Shown in pieces: positions 1-7,841 of a stretch of DNA of 64,000 bases. A program made the translations under genes and the position numbers. Numbering within the stretch: position 1 is the stretch's first letter; every line of letters starts with the position of its first letter. The notes under the pieces are model-generated. The model saw only the letters and a list, made by a program, of their open reading frames with translations, searched no databases and was not told the origin of the DNA. Origin of the DNA: Agreia sp. VKM Ac-1783 (GTDB taxonomy: Bacteria; Actinomycetota; Actinomycetes; Actinomycetales; Microbacteriaceae); assembly GCF_900177765.1 (NCBI RefSeq), contig NZ_FXWI01000003.1, forward strand, positions 858,720 to 922,719. The letters are read 5' to 3'.

Positions 1-2
1 GA

Positions 3-1169
3 GCCAACCTGATCTATCTCACGCTTAAGCTCCTTGAATTCAAATATCAGAAGTCGAAGCAGGCGGTCGCGAATTTCTTACTCATCGAAGAGCCAGAAGC
101 GCACATACATACTCACATTCAGAAGACCCTCTTTGACCGCCTGAAGTATCCAGATACGCAGATCATTTACTCGACTCACTCGACTCAGATCTCTGAAGTC
201 AGCAAAGTCGACAGTATGAACATAGTCGGTCGTGAGAATGGCCGATGCGAAGCGTTTCAGCCAGCACGAGGTCTTGATCCGAAGCAAATCGGACGTGTGC
301 AGAGGTACCTGGATGCGGTTCGGAGCAATCTACTCTTCGCGCGTAGCGTCCTGCTTGTTGAGGGCGACGCGGAGGAGATCTTGGTTCCCGTCCTTGTTAA
401 GAAGCTTCTCGGGGTAGGGCTGGATGAGCTCGGCATTAGCCTCATTAACATTCGAAGCACCGGCTTCGAGAACGTCGCTCTGCTGTTCCATAACGACCGG
501 ATACGAAAAACGTGCAGCATCATCACTGATCTCGATGAGGCGTTTATCGATACGACACCGAACGCCGATGACGGTGACTCGCTTGCGCGCTTTAAGCAGC
601 GGGCGACCAGGTCAGAAAAGGCCGGGGCGGAGAGGAAGGCTCGGCTGGATGCCTTTGCTTCGGGAAACCGATGGGTTTCCGTGTTCTACGCGGACCATAC
701 CTTTGAGGTTGATTTCCTCGAGGCAGGAAATGAGGTAAGCGCTACTGGCGTAGTTGATGAGATTTACGTCAAGGCCGAGACACGCGCGACGGCTAAAGAG
801 TCGCTGTCGTCATCCGATAGCTACAGGTACGGTCGCCGAATCCTCTCGATGGCTGAGTCCGCAGGAAAAGGCTGGTTTGCAATCCTTCTCGCCGGCCAGA
901 TCGACGAACAAGTCAAAGTTCCGGGCTATATCTTGGATGCCCTCCGCTTTGCTCATCCGACAATCAGCAACGAAACATGGTTCAACATCATCAACTACCG
1001 AGTTGCACTGGACGAGGCAGCTTCTATTACGTCAGATGCCGATCGAGAGTCGTTCTTGACATCTCTCGATGAATTCCAGCGCGGTGGACTCACATTCGCC
1101 CAAATCAAGGTGGAGTTCGCGAGGGTTTTTTGGTCGGATCGGATCAACGACGTTTTGGAACGTTACTAG
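3..1169 (+). CDS. gajA: Gabija protein GajA (OLD-family ATPase/TOPRIM nuclease), 5' truncated by window
   Basis: The reading frame is already open at the left edge, so the N-terminal ABC-ATPase half lies outside. About 388 residues are visible against roughly 580 for known GajA. The visible part starts in the ATPase core: a Walker B/D-loop stretch (FLLIEEPEAHIHTHIQ) and an H-loop (IIYSTHS). It continues into a TOPRIM domain with the catalytic Glu in LLVEGDAEE and the acidic pair in ITDLDEA. This order (ABC ATPase then TOPRIM) defines OLD-family nucleases. The UvrD-like helicase starting 2 bp after the stop codon identifies the pair as Gabija, in which GajA nicks DNA when nucleotide levels fall during phage infection. 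Base composition is clearly lower in GC than the genes after 12.3 kb. Family and pair assignment are firm; activity is inferred. Confidence 0.9.
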   Translation, partial: ANLIYLTLKLLEFKYQKSKQAVANFLLIEEPEAHIHTHIQKTLFDRLKYPDTQIIYSTHSTQISEVSKVDSMNIVGRENGRCEAFQPARGLDPKQIGRVQRYLDAVRSNLLFARSVLLVEGDAEEILVPVLVKKLLGVGLDELGISLINIRSTGFENVALLFHNDRIRKTCSIITDLDEAFIDTTPNADDGDSLARFKQRATRSEKAGAERKARLDAFASGNRWVSVFYADHTFEVDFLEAGNEVSATGVVDEIYVKAETRATAKESLSSSDSYRYGRRILSMAESAGKGWFAILLAGQIDEQVKVPGYILDALRFAHPTISNETWFNIINYRVALDEAASITSDADRESFLTSLDEFQRGGLTFAQIKVEFARVFWSDRINDVLERY

Positions 1170-1171
1170 AG

Positions 1172-2965
1172 ATGGTTGTCTGGGATCGCAGCTCGCTTAA
1201 CGACGAGCAGATAGAAGCGGTGTCTGAACCTGAGAGCGTCTTCCTCGTCGCTTGTCCTGGCAGCGGGAAGACACGGACCCTCACTTATAAGGTGGCCAGC
1301 GAACTCGAGAAGCTTGACTCTCACCGCAAGTTCGTCGCTGCGATTACATATACGCACCGTGCCGCCGACGAAATCGAAGAGCGTATAGCGGCCATGGGAG
1401 TCGACACGTCTCAGCTATGGATTGGCACAATCCACTCCTTCTGTCTGGAGTGGATTCTTAAACCATACGGCATATATCATCCTGAGCTGGAGCACGGCTT
1501 TCGCATCATGGATTCGCACGACACCGAAACAGCGCTGACAGAGCTTTGTGCGGCTCAGAGCAGACCTTCAATCACGTATTTCGATTGCGATTATTACTTC
1601 ACCGACTCCGGCATAAGGTTTGGGTGTCGAGATGCTGCAAAGTTGCCAAACGTTCGGCGGGTTCTACAGGATCATTTCGAGGCGATGAGGGCCGCGGGCC
1701 AGATCGACTTTGAGCATATTTTGAAGTACGCGTACGAGCTCATCCGAGATATCCCGGCGATTAGCGAAGTGCTTTCGAAGGTCTTCACCTTTATTGCAGT
1801 TGACGAATATCAGGACACCAAACAGATACAGTATTCGATCCTTGGATCGATTATTAAAGCCGCCGGGGGCTCTTGTCGAACGCTTATCGTCGGAGATCCC
1901 AACCAGGCTATCTTCACCTCCCTGGGTGGCTACGCCATCTCTTTGAAGGACTTTCGATCGATCGTCGGCATACCGGTGAAGCCGCTGGCGCTGAGTCGGA
2001 ACTATAGATCTTCTGAGCGAATCATTGAATATTTCGGGCGCTTCAACGTTCATGGAACAACTATTGTGTCGGCGTCGGACGAAGCTACCTACCCAAGTCA
2101 AGTTACGTTCGACGATCAGACAACGAGGAAGAACTTAGAGATAGAGATTGCCCGTTTGATACGCTATAACGTTCAAGATTTGGGTATCGCGCCTGATGAG
2201 ATATGCGTGGTGGCACCATGGTGGGTCCATCTCGCCCACTTGACCCGCAACCTGGTCGCTCTCATGCCCGAGTTCGAGTTTGACGGACCAGGCCTCGTTC
2301 CTTTTTCTCGCGACATTGACAACTTCTGGTTCAAGTTGGCCAAGCTAGCGCTCACCGAGGCTTCCCCGCGAATGTTCGTTCGTCGGTTGCGGTGGGCGGG
2401 GGATATCCTCAACGACCTGGACATGGCAGGTATCGATACATCAAGGATCACGAGGCGCTCGCTTCTTCGGGAGTCTAATTCGATCGATCCTCCCGAGAAC
2501 GAGGGGCTCGACTATCTGAGGTCGTACTATCGGACCCTTTTCGCACGTCTAGATATTGACTACTCGCAGTACAAGACCCTTCAAGACCACTACAACGCTT
2601 TTTTTGCAAGTTCCCAGGCTCGCATTAGTCGATTGGTCGCCGAGGGTGCCCCCTACGTGACCGACGTCGCAATGTTCCGAAGGGTATTTCGCCCGCGCTC
2701 CGGGATAACAGTTTCGACAATTCATGGGATTAAGGGTGCCGAGTTCGACACGGTGATCGCGTTTGCCCTACTAGACGGGATGGTGCCGCATTTCAGCGAT
2801 CATGACCAGCTCGATGGAGCGAAGAAGCTGATGTATGTGATCGGATCGCGCGCCCGAAAGAACCTTCACTTGATTGCGGAACGGGGAAGGACGAAGAAGG
2901 GGAACTGGCCTGACTACGACACATCCGTCCCGCTCAAAGCGCTCAAGTTTGCCTACGACCGGTAG
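1172..2965 (+). CDS. gajB: Gabija protein GajB (UvrD/PcrA-like SF1 helicase)
   Basis: This 597-aa SF1 helicase has all the expected motifs in order: Q-motif/Walker A (ACPGSGKTRTLTYK), motif Ia with AITYTHRAADEI, DExx box (AVDEYQDTKQIQ), motif III (VGDPNQAIF), motif IV (SRNYRSSERI), motif V (VSTIHGIKGAEFDTV) and motif VI (MYVIGSRARKNLHL). The ATG at 1172 is preferred over an upstream start at 1130, because that would overlap gajA and add 14 residues before the conserved LNDEQIEAV. The 2-bp gap to gajA implies translational coupling. In Gabija, GajB is thought to sense or process DNA ends and to activate GajA. No motif residue appears lost, so the helicase looks functional. Confidence 0.92.
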   Translation: MVVWDRSSLNDEQIEAVSEPESVFLVACPGSGKTRTLTYKVASELEKLDSHRKFVAAITYTHRAADEIEERIAAMGVDTSQLWIGTIHSFCLEWILKPYGIYHPELEHGFRIMDSHDTETALTELCAAQSRPSITYFDCDYYFTDSGIRFGCRDAAKLPNVRRVLQDHFEAMRAAGQIDFEHILKYAYELIRDIPAISEVLSKVFTFIAVDEYQDTKQIQYSILGSIIKAAGGSCRTLIVGDPNQAIFTSLGGYAISLKDFRSIVGIPVKPLALSRNYRSSERIIEYFGRFNVHGTTIVSASDEATYPSQVTFDDQTTRKNLEIEIARLIRYNVQDLGIAPDEICVVAPWWVHLAHLTRNLVALMPEFEFDGPGLVPFSRDIDNFWFKLAKLALTEASPRMFVRRLRWAGDILNDLDMAGIDTSRITRRSLLRESNSIDPPENEGLDYLRSYYRTLFARLDIDYSQYKTLQDHYNAFFASSQARISRLVAEGAPYVTDVAMFRRVFRPRSGITVSTIHGIKGAEFDTVIAFALLDGMVPHFSDHDQLDGAKKLMYVIGSRARKNLHLIAERGRTKKGNWPDYDTSVPLKALKFAYDR

Positions 2966-3013
2966 CTGAGCGCTAGTGCGCGAAGAACACGTCCCTACCT
3001 ATATATGGTTCAT

Positions 3014-3038
3014 AGTGACCGAAGTCTGGAGGGTCACT
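3014..3038 (+). terminator. Weak hairpin after the Gabija operon
   Basis: An inverted repeat AGTGACC...GGTCACT with an 11-nt loop lies 48 bp after gajB. It has no T-tract. It may end the gajA-gajB transcript, but a 7-bp stem can occur by chance. The rest of the 2966-3330 gap holds nothing I recognise: no convincing short peptide gene and no RNA gene. Confidence 0.3.
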
Positions 3039-3275
3039 TCACGTGTGACTGCAGCTTGCCGCACGACCATATGGAGCAGGATCGAGCAAACACCGAAATT
3101 TCTCGAGGTCTGCTTAGTTCCTTACGCCGGGTTAGCGGACGCAACGCGCAGGATGTGACCGAGGAACTCACCCGGTAGGGGCTCGGGGACGATGCCGTCC
3201 TTCAGATCAGCCCAAATCCGGTGCCATCAATTCGTGCGGCGGCGGTTTGTGGACGATACGGTGCCCGCACAAAAG

Positions 3276-3284
3276 TGTCATACT
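3276..3284 (+). promoter_or_regulatory. Candidate -10 region of the radical SAM operon (TGTCATACT)
   Basis: TGTCATACT lies 46 bp upstream of the chosen start codon. The same 9-mer occurs at 6267-6275, just before the AlbA_2-like gene. CATACT would act as a -10 hexamer giving a leader of about 40 nt. No good -35 is visible at 17-18 bp. Support comes mainly from recurrence in front of two independent island units. Confidence 0.35.
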
Positions 3285-3330
3285 CATGAAACGTCTAGCT
3301 GTAATGCGCTTCCAACCGAGGGGTGGAGTC

Positions 3331-4431
3331 ATGAAGCGGTCCCTGATAATTGATACACAGGCAAGCTCTTGCTACTTCCGAACGTCGGTCGAGGGTGATT
3401 CGAGAAAAGCACTCGTTCAAATCACCGAGCGGTGCAATCTGCATTGTGCCCACTGCTTCGTTTCATCGATGAAGTCCGGTGCTGATATGGACGTAACTGA
3501 CTACGAATTGAAGGTCCTGCCAAGACTGATCGCTGCTGGAGTCGAGAGGGTTACGCTGACCGGCGGCGAACCGTTCGTACATCCGAACATTCTCGAGTTT
3601 TGTAGAGCAACCATCCGTGCAGGGCTACCAGTCGGTATCTGCACCAATGCGACCCAGACAACACTGGCGCAGATGGCTGAGCTGTCCGAGATGGGCGACG
3701 TACACATCAACGTCAGCTTCGATGGCTTTCGCAGCGAGACGCACGGTAAATTTCGCGGTGATCGTAGTTCGTTCGATCTCACTGAAAAGACCACACGTCA
3801 GTTCGCAAGCTTCGGATTGCTTCAGGGTTTACTTTCAACTCCGAATGCACTGACAGATGCTGACGAGTTCGCGGACCTATGTGAATTCGCGGCAGAAATT
3901 GGTGCTGAGTACGTGCTGATGAACCCGCTCTCGGCATTCGGACGCGGGATCAAAAGCAAGAACCGACTCGAAGCCGGTCGCGAGCGAATGCGCGCGATTG
4001 CCAAGGTGACCGCGCGGTTCAACACTACTTCGCTTGAACTCGTCCAAATCAGGTTTCCCAACGATGATCTTCCTTTGGGCGGGTGCGACGCAGGTAAGTT
4101 CGTTTACGTCTTTACTGATGGGGAAACTGCAGTGTGCCCGTACCTTGTCTTCGCGGCACGAAATCCGCTATCGCGTCATGAAGCTAATGAATTTCTTGTT
4201 TCGAACATTCTCGAAGCCGATGTCGCGGAGGACCTCGCCAACTATGACTTCCATTCGCGCTACGAGGTCGGCAATAACGAGACCTGCCGGTCCTGTTCGC
4301 TCGCGGGAGGTTGCGGCAAGGGCTGCCCTGCTGCGGTCATTGCCGATGGATACCGGATCGGCGCAGTAGATGAGGAGCAGTGCCCTGTCGTAGGCCCTCG
4401 GCCGCTACTTGCCCTATCCGTGAAGGTGTAG
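3331..4431 (+). CDS. Radical SAM protein with C-terminal SPASM-type Cys-rich domain
   Basis: This 366-aa protein has the CX3CX2C radical-SAM cluster motif (CNLHCAHC, Cys35/39/42) followed by the GGEP motif (LTGGEPFVHP) that binds SAM. The C-terminus is cysteine-rich (GGCDAG, VCPY, CRSCSLAGGCGKGC, EEQCPVV), which fits a SPASM/twitch domain holding auxiliary Fe-S clusters. SPASM enzymes mostly modify peptides, though some act on other substrates; no precursor peptide gene is obvious nearby. The ATG at 3331 follows GGGTGGAG and is preferred to in-frame upstream starts (3247, 3286, 3304), which lack a ribosome site. It lies 3 bp ahead of the kinase gene and is surely co-transcribed with it. It is not a viperin: viperins lack a SPASM tail. 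Substrate unknown. Confidence 0.85.
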   Translation: MKRSLIIDTQASSCYFRTSVEGDSRKALVQITERCNLHCAHCFVSSMKSGADMDVTDYELKVLPRLIAAGVERVTLTGGEPFVHPNILEFCRATIRAGLPVGICTNATQTTLAQMAELSEMGDVHINVSFDGFRSETHGKFRGDRSSFDLTEKTTRQFASFGLLQGLLSTPNALTDADEFADLCEFAAEIGAEYVLMNPLSAFGRGIKSKNRLEAGRERMRAIAKVTARFNTTSLELVQIRFPNDDLPLGGCDAGKFVYVFTDGETAVCPYLVFAARNPLSRHEANEFLVSNILEADVAEDLANYDFHSRYEVGNNETCRSCSLAGGCGKGCPAAVIADGYRIGAVDEEQCPVVGPRPLLALSVKV

Positions 4432-4434
4432 CAA

Positions 4435-5037
4435 GTGTTCATCGCGATTGAGGGCCCGAATGGGGTTGGGAAGTCGACGACTGTCCAATCGTTGGCTGAG
4501 CTTCTCAGACAATCCGGCGAAACCGTAATGACGACATCCGAGCCAACGGACACTGCGCTAGGACGGAGTCTTCGAGGTGGAGAGCTATACCTGACGGGGC
4601 CGATACTGGGCTTGGGGGTCGCTTTCGACCGGCTACTTCACGTCCAAGACGAGATCGCCCCGGCGATCTCGCAAGGATCGATCGTGATCTCGGACCGGTA
4701 CGTGCCTTCTTCCCTGGTCCTGCAGCGCATTGATGGCATGGATCAAGAATGGATAATCCAGGCCAATCGATTTGCGCCTGCTCCCGATTTGACCGTCTAC
4801 CTAACTGGTGACCCGGAGGTGATGCAAGCGCGATTGGCCGCGCGTGAAGGGCGATCAAGACTCGAAAAGATGGGCAGTCCGGGACTGGAGCTTCAGTACT
4901 ACCGGGACGCACGTGATCAACTCTTAAGGTTGGGATGGCATCAAGTGGAGGTTGATTGCCGCGACAAATCCCCGAAAATCGTAGCGGCCGAGATTGCCCA
5001 ATATCTTGACCAGATCGAAACACCAGCGTATAAGTAG
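4435..5037 (+). CDS. Thymidylate-kinase-like nucleotide kinase
   Basis: A 200-aa P-loop kinase of the thymidylate kinase family. It has Walker A GPNGVGKS (residues 7-14), an EPT motif (TSEPTDTALG), a DRY motif (ISDRYVPSS) and an arginine-bearing lid region (RLAAREGRSRLE). Length matches TMK (about 200 aa). The start is GTG, 3 bp after the radical SAM stop. A housekeeping tmk would not be expected in an accessory defence island, so it probably phosphorylates a (d)NMP or modified nucleotide for the operon's own chemistry. Sequence alone does not fix base specificity. Nucleotide kinases also accompany some prokaryotic viperins, which is an analogy and not homology of the neighbouring radical SAM protein. 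Confidence 0.85.
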   Translation: MFIAIEGPNGVGKSTTVQSLAELLRQSGETVMTTSEPTDTALGRSLRGGELYLTGPILGLGVAFDRLLHVQDEIAPAISQGSIVISDRYVPSSLVLQRIDGMDQEWIIQANRFAPAPDLTVYLTGDPEVMQARLAAREGRSRLEKMGSPGLELQYYRDARDQLLRLGWHQVEVDCRDKSPKIVAAEIAQYLDQIETPAYK

Positions 5038-5042
5038 GGTAA

Positions 5043-5858
5043 ATGCTGTCAATCCTCACCTTAAACATCGGTGCCGCATCCCTAAAGCGTGCAGAACTCC
5101 TCTGTGATTGGCTGTCTAAGCGCCCCGAAGATGTGATCGTACTAACAGAGACCAGCGCCGGAGAAGGAAGCGCGTTTCTGTTCAGGCAGTTCGAGCGCGC
5201 GGGCTACGCGGTTGTATCCAGTGACGTTTTCAATGGAGATCGGGGAGCCGCGCTCCTGAGCAGAGTAGAAATCGATGTGAGTCTTGTGGATGCACTATCG
5301 GATATCTCGATTCCAGTTCGAGCTGCCGGTGCTGTCCTTCGATGTGAACCGGGTGTCACGCTTTTAGGGCTCTATGTTCCGAGTCGCGATGCCTCGCCCG
5401 CGAAGATCCAGAAGAAGCGGCTATTTATCGAGGAGATCGTTGAACGACTTCAGAGGCTGTCCGCGACATCGATTGCAACGACGGTAGTCGGCGGAGACTA
5501 CAACGTGATCCACCAAGCGCACGTCCCGCGTTATCCAAGTTTCATGCCATTTGAGTACGAATTCCTGTCGTCGCTCGAGACTCTTGGTTTGAGAGATGCC
5601 CAGCAAATTATTTCGCCCAACACTCAGGTGCACAGCTGGGTAGGACGCACTGGGGATGGTTATAAATATGACTACTTCCACGTGGGGCCATATCTGCACG
5701 ACGGGGTCCAGGCTGTCGAGTACATCGACGAAACTCGAATCCTGGGGCTGACAGATCATTCCGCAGTGTCGATTTCGTTGCAGGGAATCGAACCTGTCAT
5801 CCGTGAAGTTCGTGAGGTCGGACAGGCGGATCAAGAAGAACTAGGGCTTCTGTTTTAG
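5043..5858 (+). CDS. Endonuclease/exonuclease/phosphatase (EEP) superfamily protein
   Basis: A 271-aa protein with the DNase I/ExoIII-type fold. The metal and catalytic motifs appear in order: LTLNIGAA (Asn), VLTETSAG (Glu), GGDYNVIH (Asp/Asn), YKYDYFHVG (Asp) and LGLTDHSAVS (Asp-His dyad). All catalytic positions look intact. There is no signal peptide, so it is cytoplasmic. It begins 5 bp after the kinase gene and ends the operon. EEP enzymes cut DNA or RNA, or remove phosphates from nucleotides and lipids. Here it could be the effector nuclease or the enzyme that resolves a modified nucleotide product. Not recognisable as a housekeeping XthA. Confidence 0.85.
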   Translation: MLSILTLNIGAASLKRAELLCDWLSKRPEDVIVLTETSAGEGSAFLFRQFERAGYAVVSSDVFNGDRGAALLSRVEIDVSLVDALSDISIPVRAAGAVLRCEPGVTLLGLYVPSRDASPAKIQKKRLFIEEIVERLQRLSATSIATTVVGGDYNVIHQAHVPRYPSFMPFEYEFLSSLETLGLRDAQQIISPNTQVHSWVGRTGDGYKYDYFHVGPYLHDGVQAVEYIDETRILGLTDHSAVSISLQGIEPVIREVREVGQADQEELGLLF

Positions 5859-5882
5859 GAGCTTGTAAATGCTTTATGGGGC

Positions 5883-6146
5883 TTAGCGCCTACGTCGCCG
5901 CTTCGATCCTCTGTCCGTGCCTGGGCGGTCACTCCGACGAAAGTTGTCGAGTGTTCGCCTGGGTGGCGGGCTCTTTTCAATGGCCTCGACCATCTTGGGA
6001 TCCTGCCCCACTGCTCGTATGGCTCTCGCGCACATCGCTTGGAGTATCAACATGACTACTCCGCATATTTGTTTGTCCCTGTAGCACGGGCAAACAACCG
6101 TCCGATCGCCGCCGAGCGTCGAGCAGGTTTCACTTCCAGGCCACAC
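5883..6146 (-). pseudogene. Possible relic of a recombinase C-terminal helix-turn-helix tail
   Basis: An 87-codon open frame on the minus strand within the 354-bp gap. Its centre (RAIRAVGQDPKMVEAIEK) resembles the end of the HTH protein encoded at 7842-8468 (NAIGRAMGRDPKTIKAVVK). DNA of the two stretches also agrees locally (GGGGC..GATCC.AAGA). The N-terminal part is not interpretable and the C-terminus is a run of Arg. I read it as a decayed second copy of a serine-recombinase tail, not as an expressed gene. Low certainty. Confidence 0.3.
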
Positions 6147-6266
6147 AATGACCCCTATTGAAGCGTTCGAGTCCCTTTAGGGTATGGCTAAATGGCGACA
6201 TAGAGACCAAGGATGGTGTGTGCCGGTGACGTTGTAATTCTGACCATATTCGGTGTCGGACGGCAC

Positions 6267-6275
6267 TGTCATACT
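6267..6275 (+). promoter_or_regulatory. Candidate -10 region before the AlbA_2-like gene (TGTCATACT)
   Basis: Identical to the 9-mer at 3276-3284. CATACT ends 9 bp before the ATG at 6285, so transcription would give a leaderless or nearly leaderless message, common in actinobacteria. This supports 6285 over the upstream in-frame start at 6213. Confidence 0.35.
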
Positions 6276-6284
6276 GAAACCAAG

Positions 6285-7733
6285 ATGGACGAATTAGAAG
6301 AAACAGCTAGCGGGACACAGATTGATCTTTCGCGTGCGCCGCAGGGCGTGAAAGTTGCGTCGGCGCTTGTCGCTGCTGTTGCTGCGAGCGATGACAGGGT
6401 GGAGCGTCACTATCTTGAAGTCAAGAGCGATCTAGACCTAACGAAGAAGAACGACATCGCCAAGATCGCGAAGTTCATTCTTGGATCCGCCAATCGCCTT
6501 CCTCGTGTGGCCGCAAAAGCCTTCAAGGGATATGGCGTGATGGTCGTAGGTGTCGCACCCGGAAATGCCCACGGTGTACCTCCAATAGAGGTTTTGGAAC
6601 TGGAAAAGATAATCAGCCAGTATTTAGGTGCATCAGGGCCGCGATGGGATGTCGTGCGTGTGCCGACGAGTGGTTCGAACGAAGTCTTAGTTTTTTGCGT
6701 GGAACCGCCAGAAGAAGGTCAAGACCCTTTCCTGTGCCGAAAGGAGGGAGAGGCTCTCGTTAATGGCCGCGTGTATGTGCGAGCAGATGGAGAAACGCGC
6801 GAGGCGAAGGCCGAGGAGATGGATCTCCTGCTGAAACGGGGGAAGTATCAGGCTGCACCCGAGGTGAGTTTTGCAGTGGGCATTGTCGGCGTAGCTCATC
6901 CAGTCCAGCTCGACCAGGCGCGTTCGCTGGATGTCTACGTCGCGCAGACAAAAGCGCATCTGCTCAATGCACTGCCGCGTCCAGAGCCAGAGGCGACAGC
7001 AGCGACTTCACGTTTCAATCATGACGTTCTTGGCGCCGCTGCAGGAGGCGCTTCTGCGCGGGCGATGAGTGCAATTACGGCCGGCTCGTTTTTTCAAAAT
7101 GGTCCTTTTGGGTCAGACCCGGAGACGAGAACCGAAGCGGAATACCGAGAGTCGATCGAGCAGTGGAAGAGGCTGATCGACGAAAAGTGGCCGGAGGTGC
7201 CTGACATTCTGGCGAGCCAGGCGCTTGATGGTGTCGTTATTCGGGTTTCGAATGCCACAAAGGTGTTTTTTCACGACGTTGAAGTGAAGATTCATCTGGG
7301 CGGCGATGTCCGAGGTCTCGACTGGCGAGATAAATCTAGTGGAATTTCGAGAAGTGATTTGAGCCTGCCTTTCCCACCGCGCGTGTGGGGGCCTCTGCAA
7401 CGCAACCCTCTCAATTCCGGAGTGCTAGGCGCGGGGCAGCTCTATAGCGCGGCAAGTATGCCGTCCACCTATCGCTCGCCTTTGCAATGGAAAAATTCGG
7501 GATCTGTCGACTTGACTCTCCGCGTCGGTGATTTGCGTCCAAGACAGACTTACGACTTCGATGACGATGAACTCGTTCTCGTTATGCCGCCGATGGCGAC
7601 TGGCGAGGTACGCGGAACCTGGGAGATCACGGCGCGCGACCATAACGAGATCTATTCGGGTGAACTGACGGTGCCAGTTGGACCTCGAGCCGACTTCACG
7701 AACATTGTCAGAAAGCTCTTAAAGGTCGAATGA
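6285..7733 (+). CDS. Putative defence protein with Schlafen/AlbA_2-like N-terminal domain
   Basis: A 482-aa soluble protein. Residues about 41-95 (YLEVKSDL ... FILGSANR ... GYGVMVVGV) follow the AlbA_2/Schlafen pattern: an ExK strand, a helix ending in an N-rich turn, then a hydrophobic strand with GV. That fold binds nucleic acids in Schlafen-type proteins and some regulators. A segment near residues 165-185 (LVNGRVYVRADGETREA) matches the usual 'gkvyvR.g..t..a' ending of such domains. The C-terminal half looks beta-rich (VVIRVSNATKVFFHDVEVKI) and may be an Ig-like or sensor domain; I cannot name it. It stands alone between two other defence units, with its own promoter candidate. AlbA_2 identity is moderately sure; role in immunity is inferred from position. 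Confidence 0.6.
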   Translation: MDELEETASGTQIDLSRAPQGVKVASALVAAVAASDDRVERHYLEVKSDLDLTKKNDIAKIAKFILGSANRLPRVAAKAFKGYGVMVVGVAPGNAHGVPPIEVLELEKIISQYLGASGPRWDVVRVPTSGSNEVLVFCVEPPEEGQDPFLCRKEGEALVNGRVYVRADGETREAKAEEMDLLLKRGKYQAAPEVSFAVGIVGVAHPVQLDQARSLDVYVAQTKAHLLNALPRPEPEATAATSRFNHDVLGAAAGGASARAMSAITAGSFFQNGPFGSDPETRTEAEYRESIEQWKRLIDEKWPEVPDILASQALDGVVIRVSNATKVFFHDVEVKIHLGGDVRGLDWRDKSSGISRSDLSLPFPPRVWGPLQRNPLNSGVLGAGQLYSAASMPSTYRSPLQWKNSGSVDLTLRVGDLRPRQTYDFDDDELVLVMPPMATGEVRGTWEITARDHNEIYSGELTVPVGPRADFTNIVRKLLKVE

Positions 7734-7841
7734 AACGTTCGTCCTTGGTCGGCATACAACGACAGCTCAGGGTCTCTCAAGCGCCGACCTCGAGGAGCGC
7801 ACGTTCTTGCTTGAGCCGTGCAGAACCGGATCTGGTGGTCC

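Noticed and set aside
2976..3158. 60-codon open frame between Gabija and the radical SAM operon as a precursor peptide
   Set aside because: No ribosome site and no leader/core pattern; it is separated from the radical SAM gene by about 170 bp and has no conserved-looking motif.
3331..4431. Radical SAM gene as a prokaryotic viperin
   Set aside because: It has a cysteine-rich SPASM tail and a CNLHCAHC motif that viperins lack, although the adjacent nucleotide kinase made the idea attractive.
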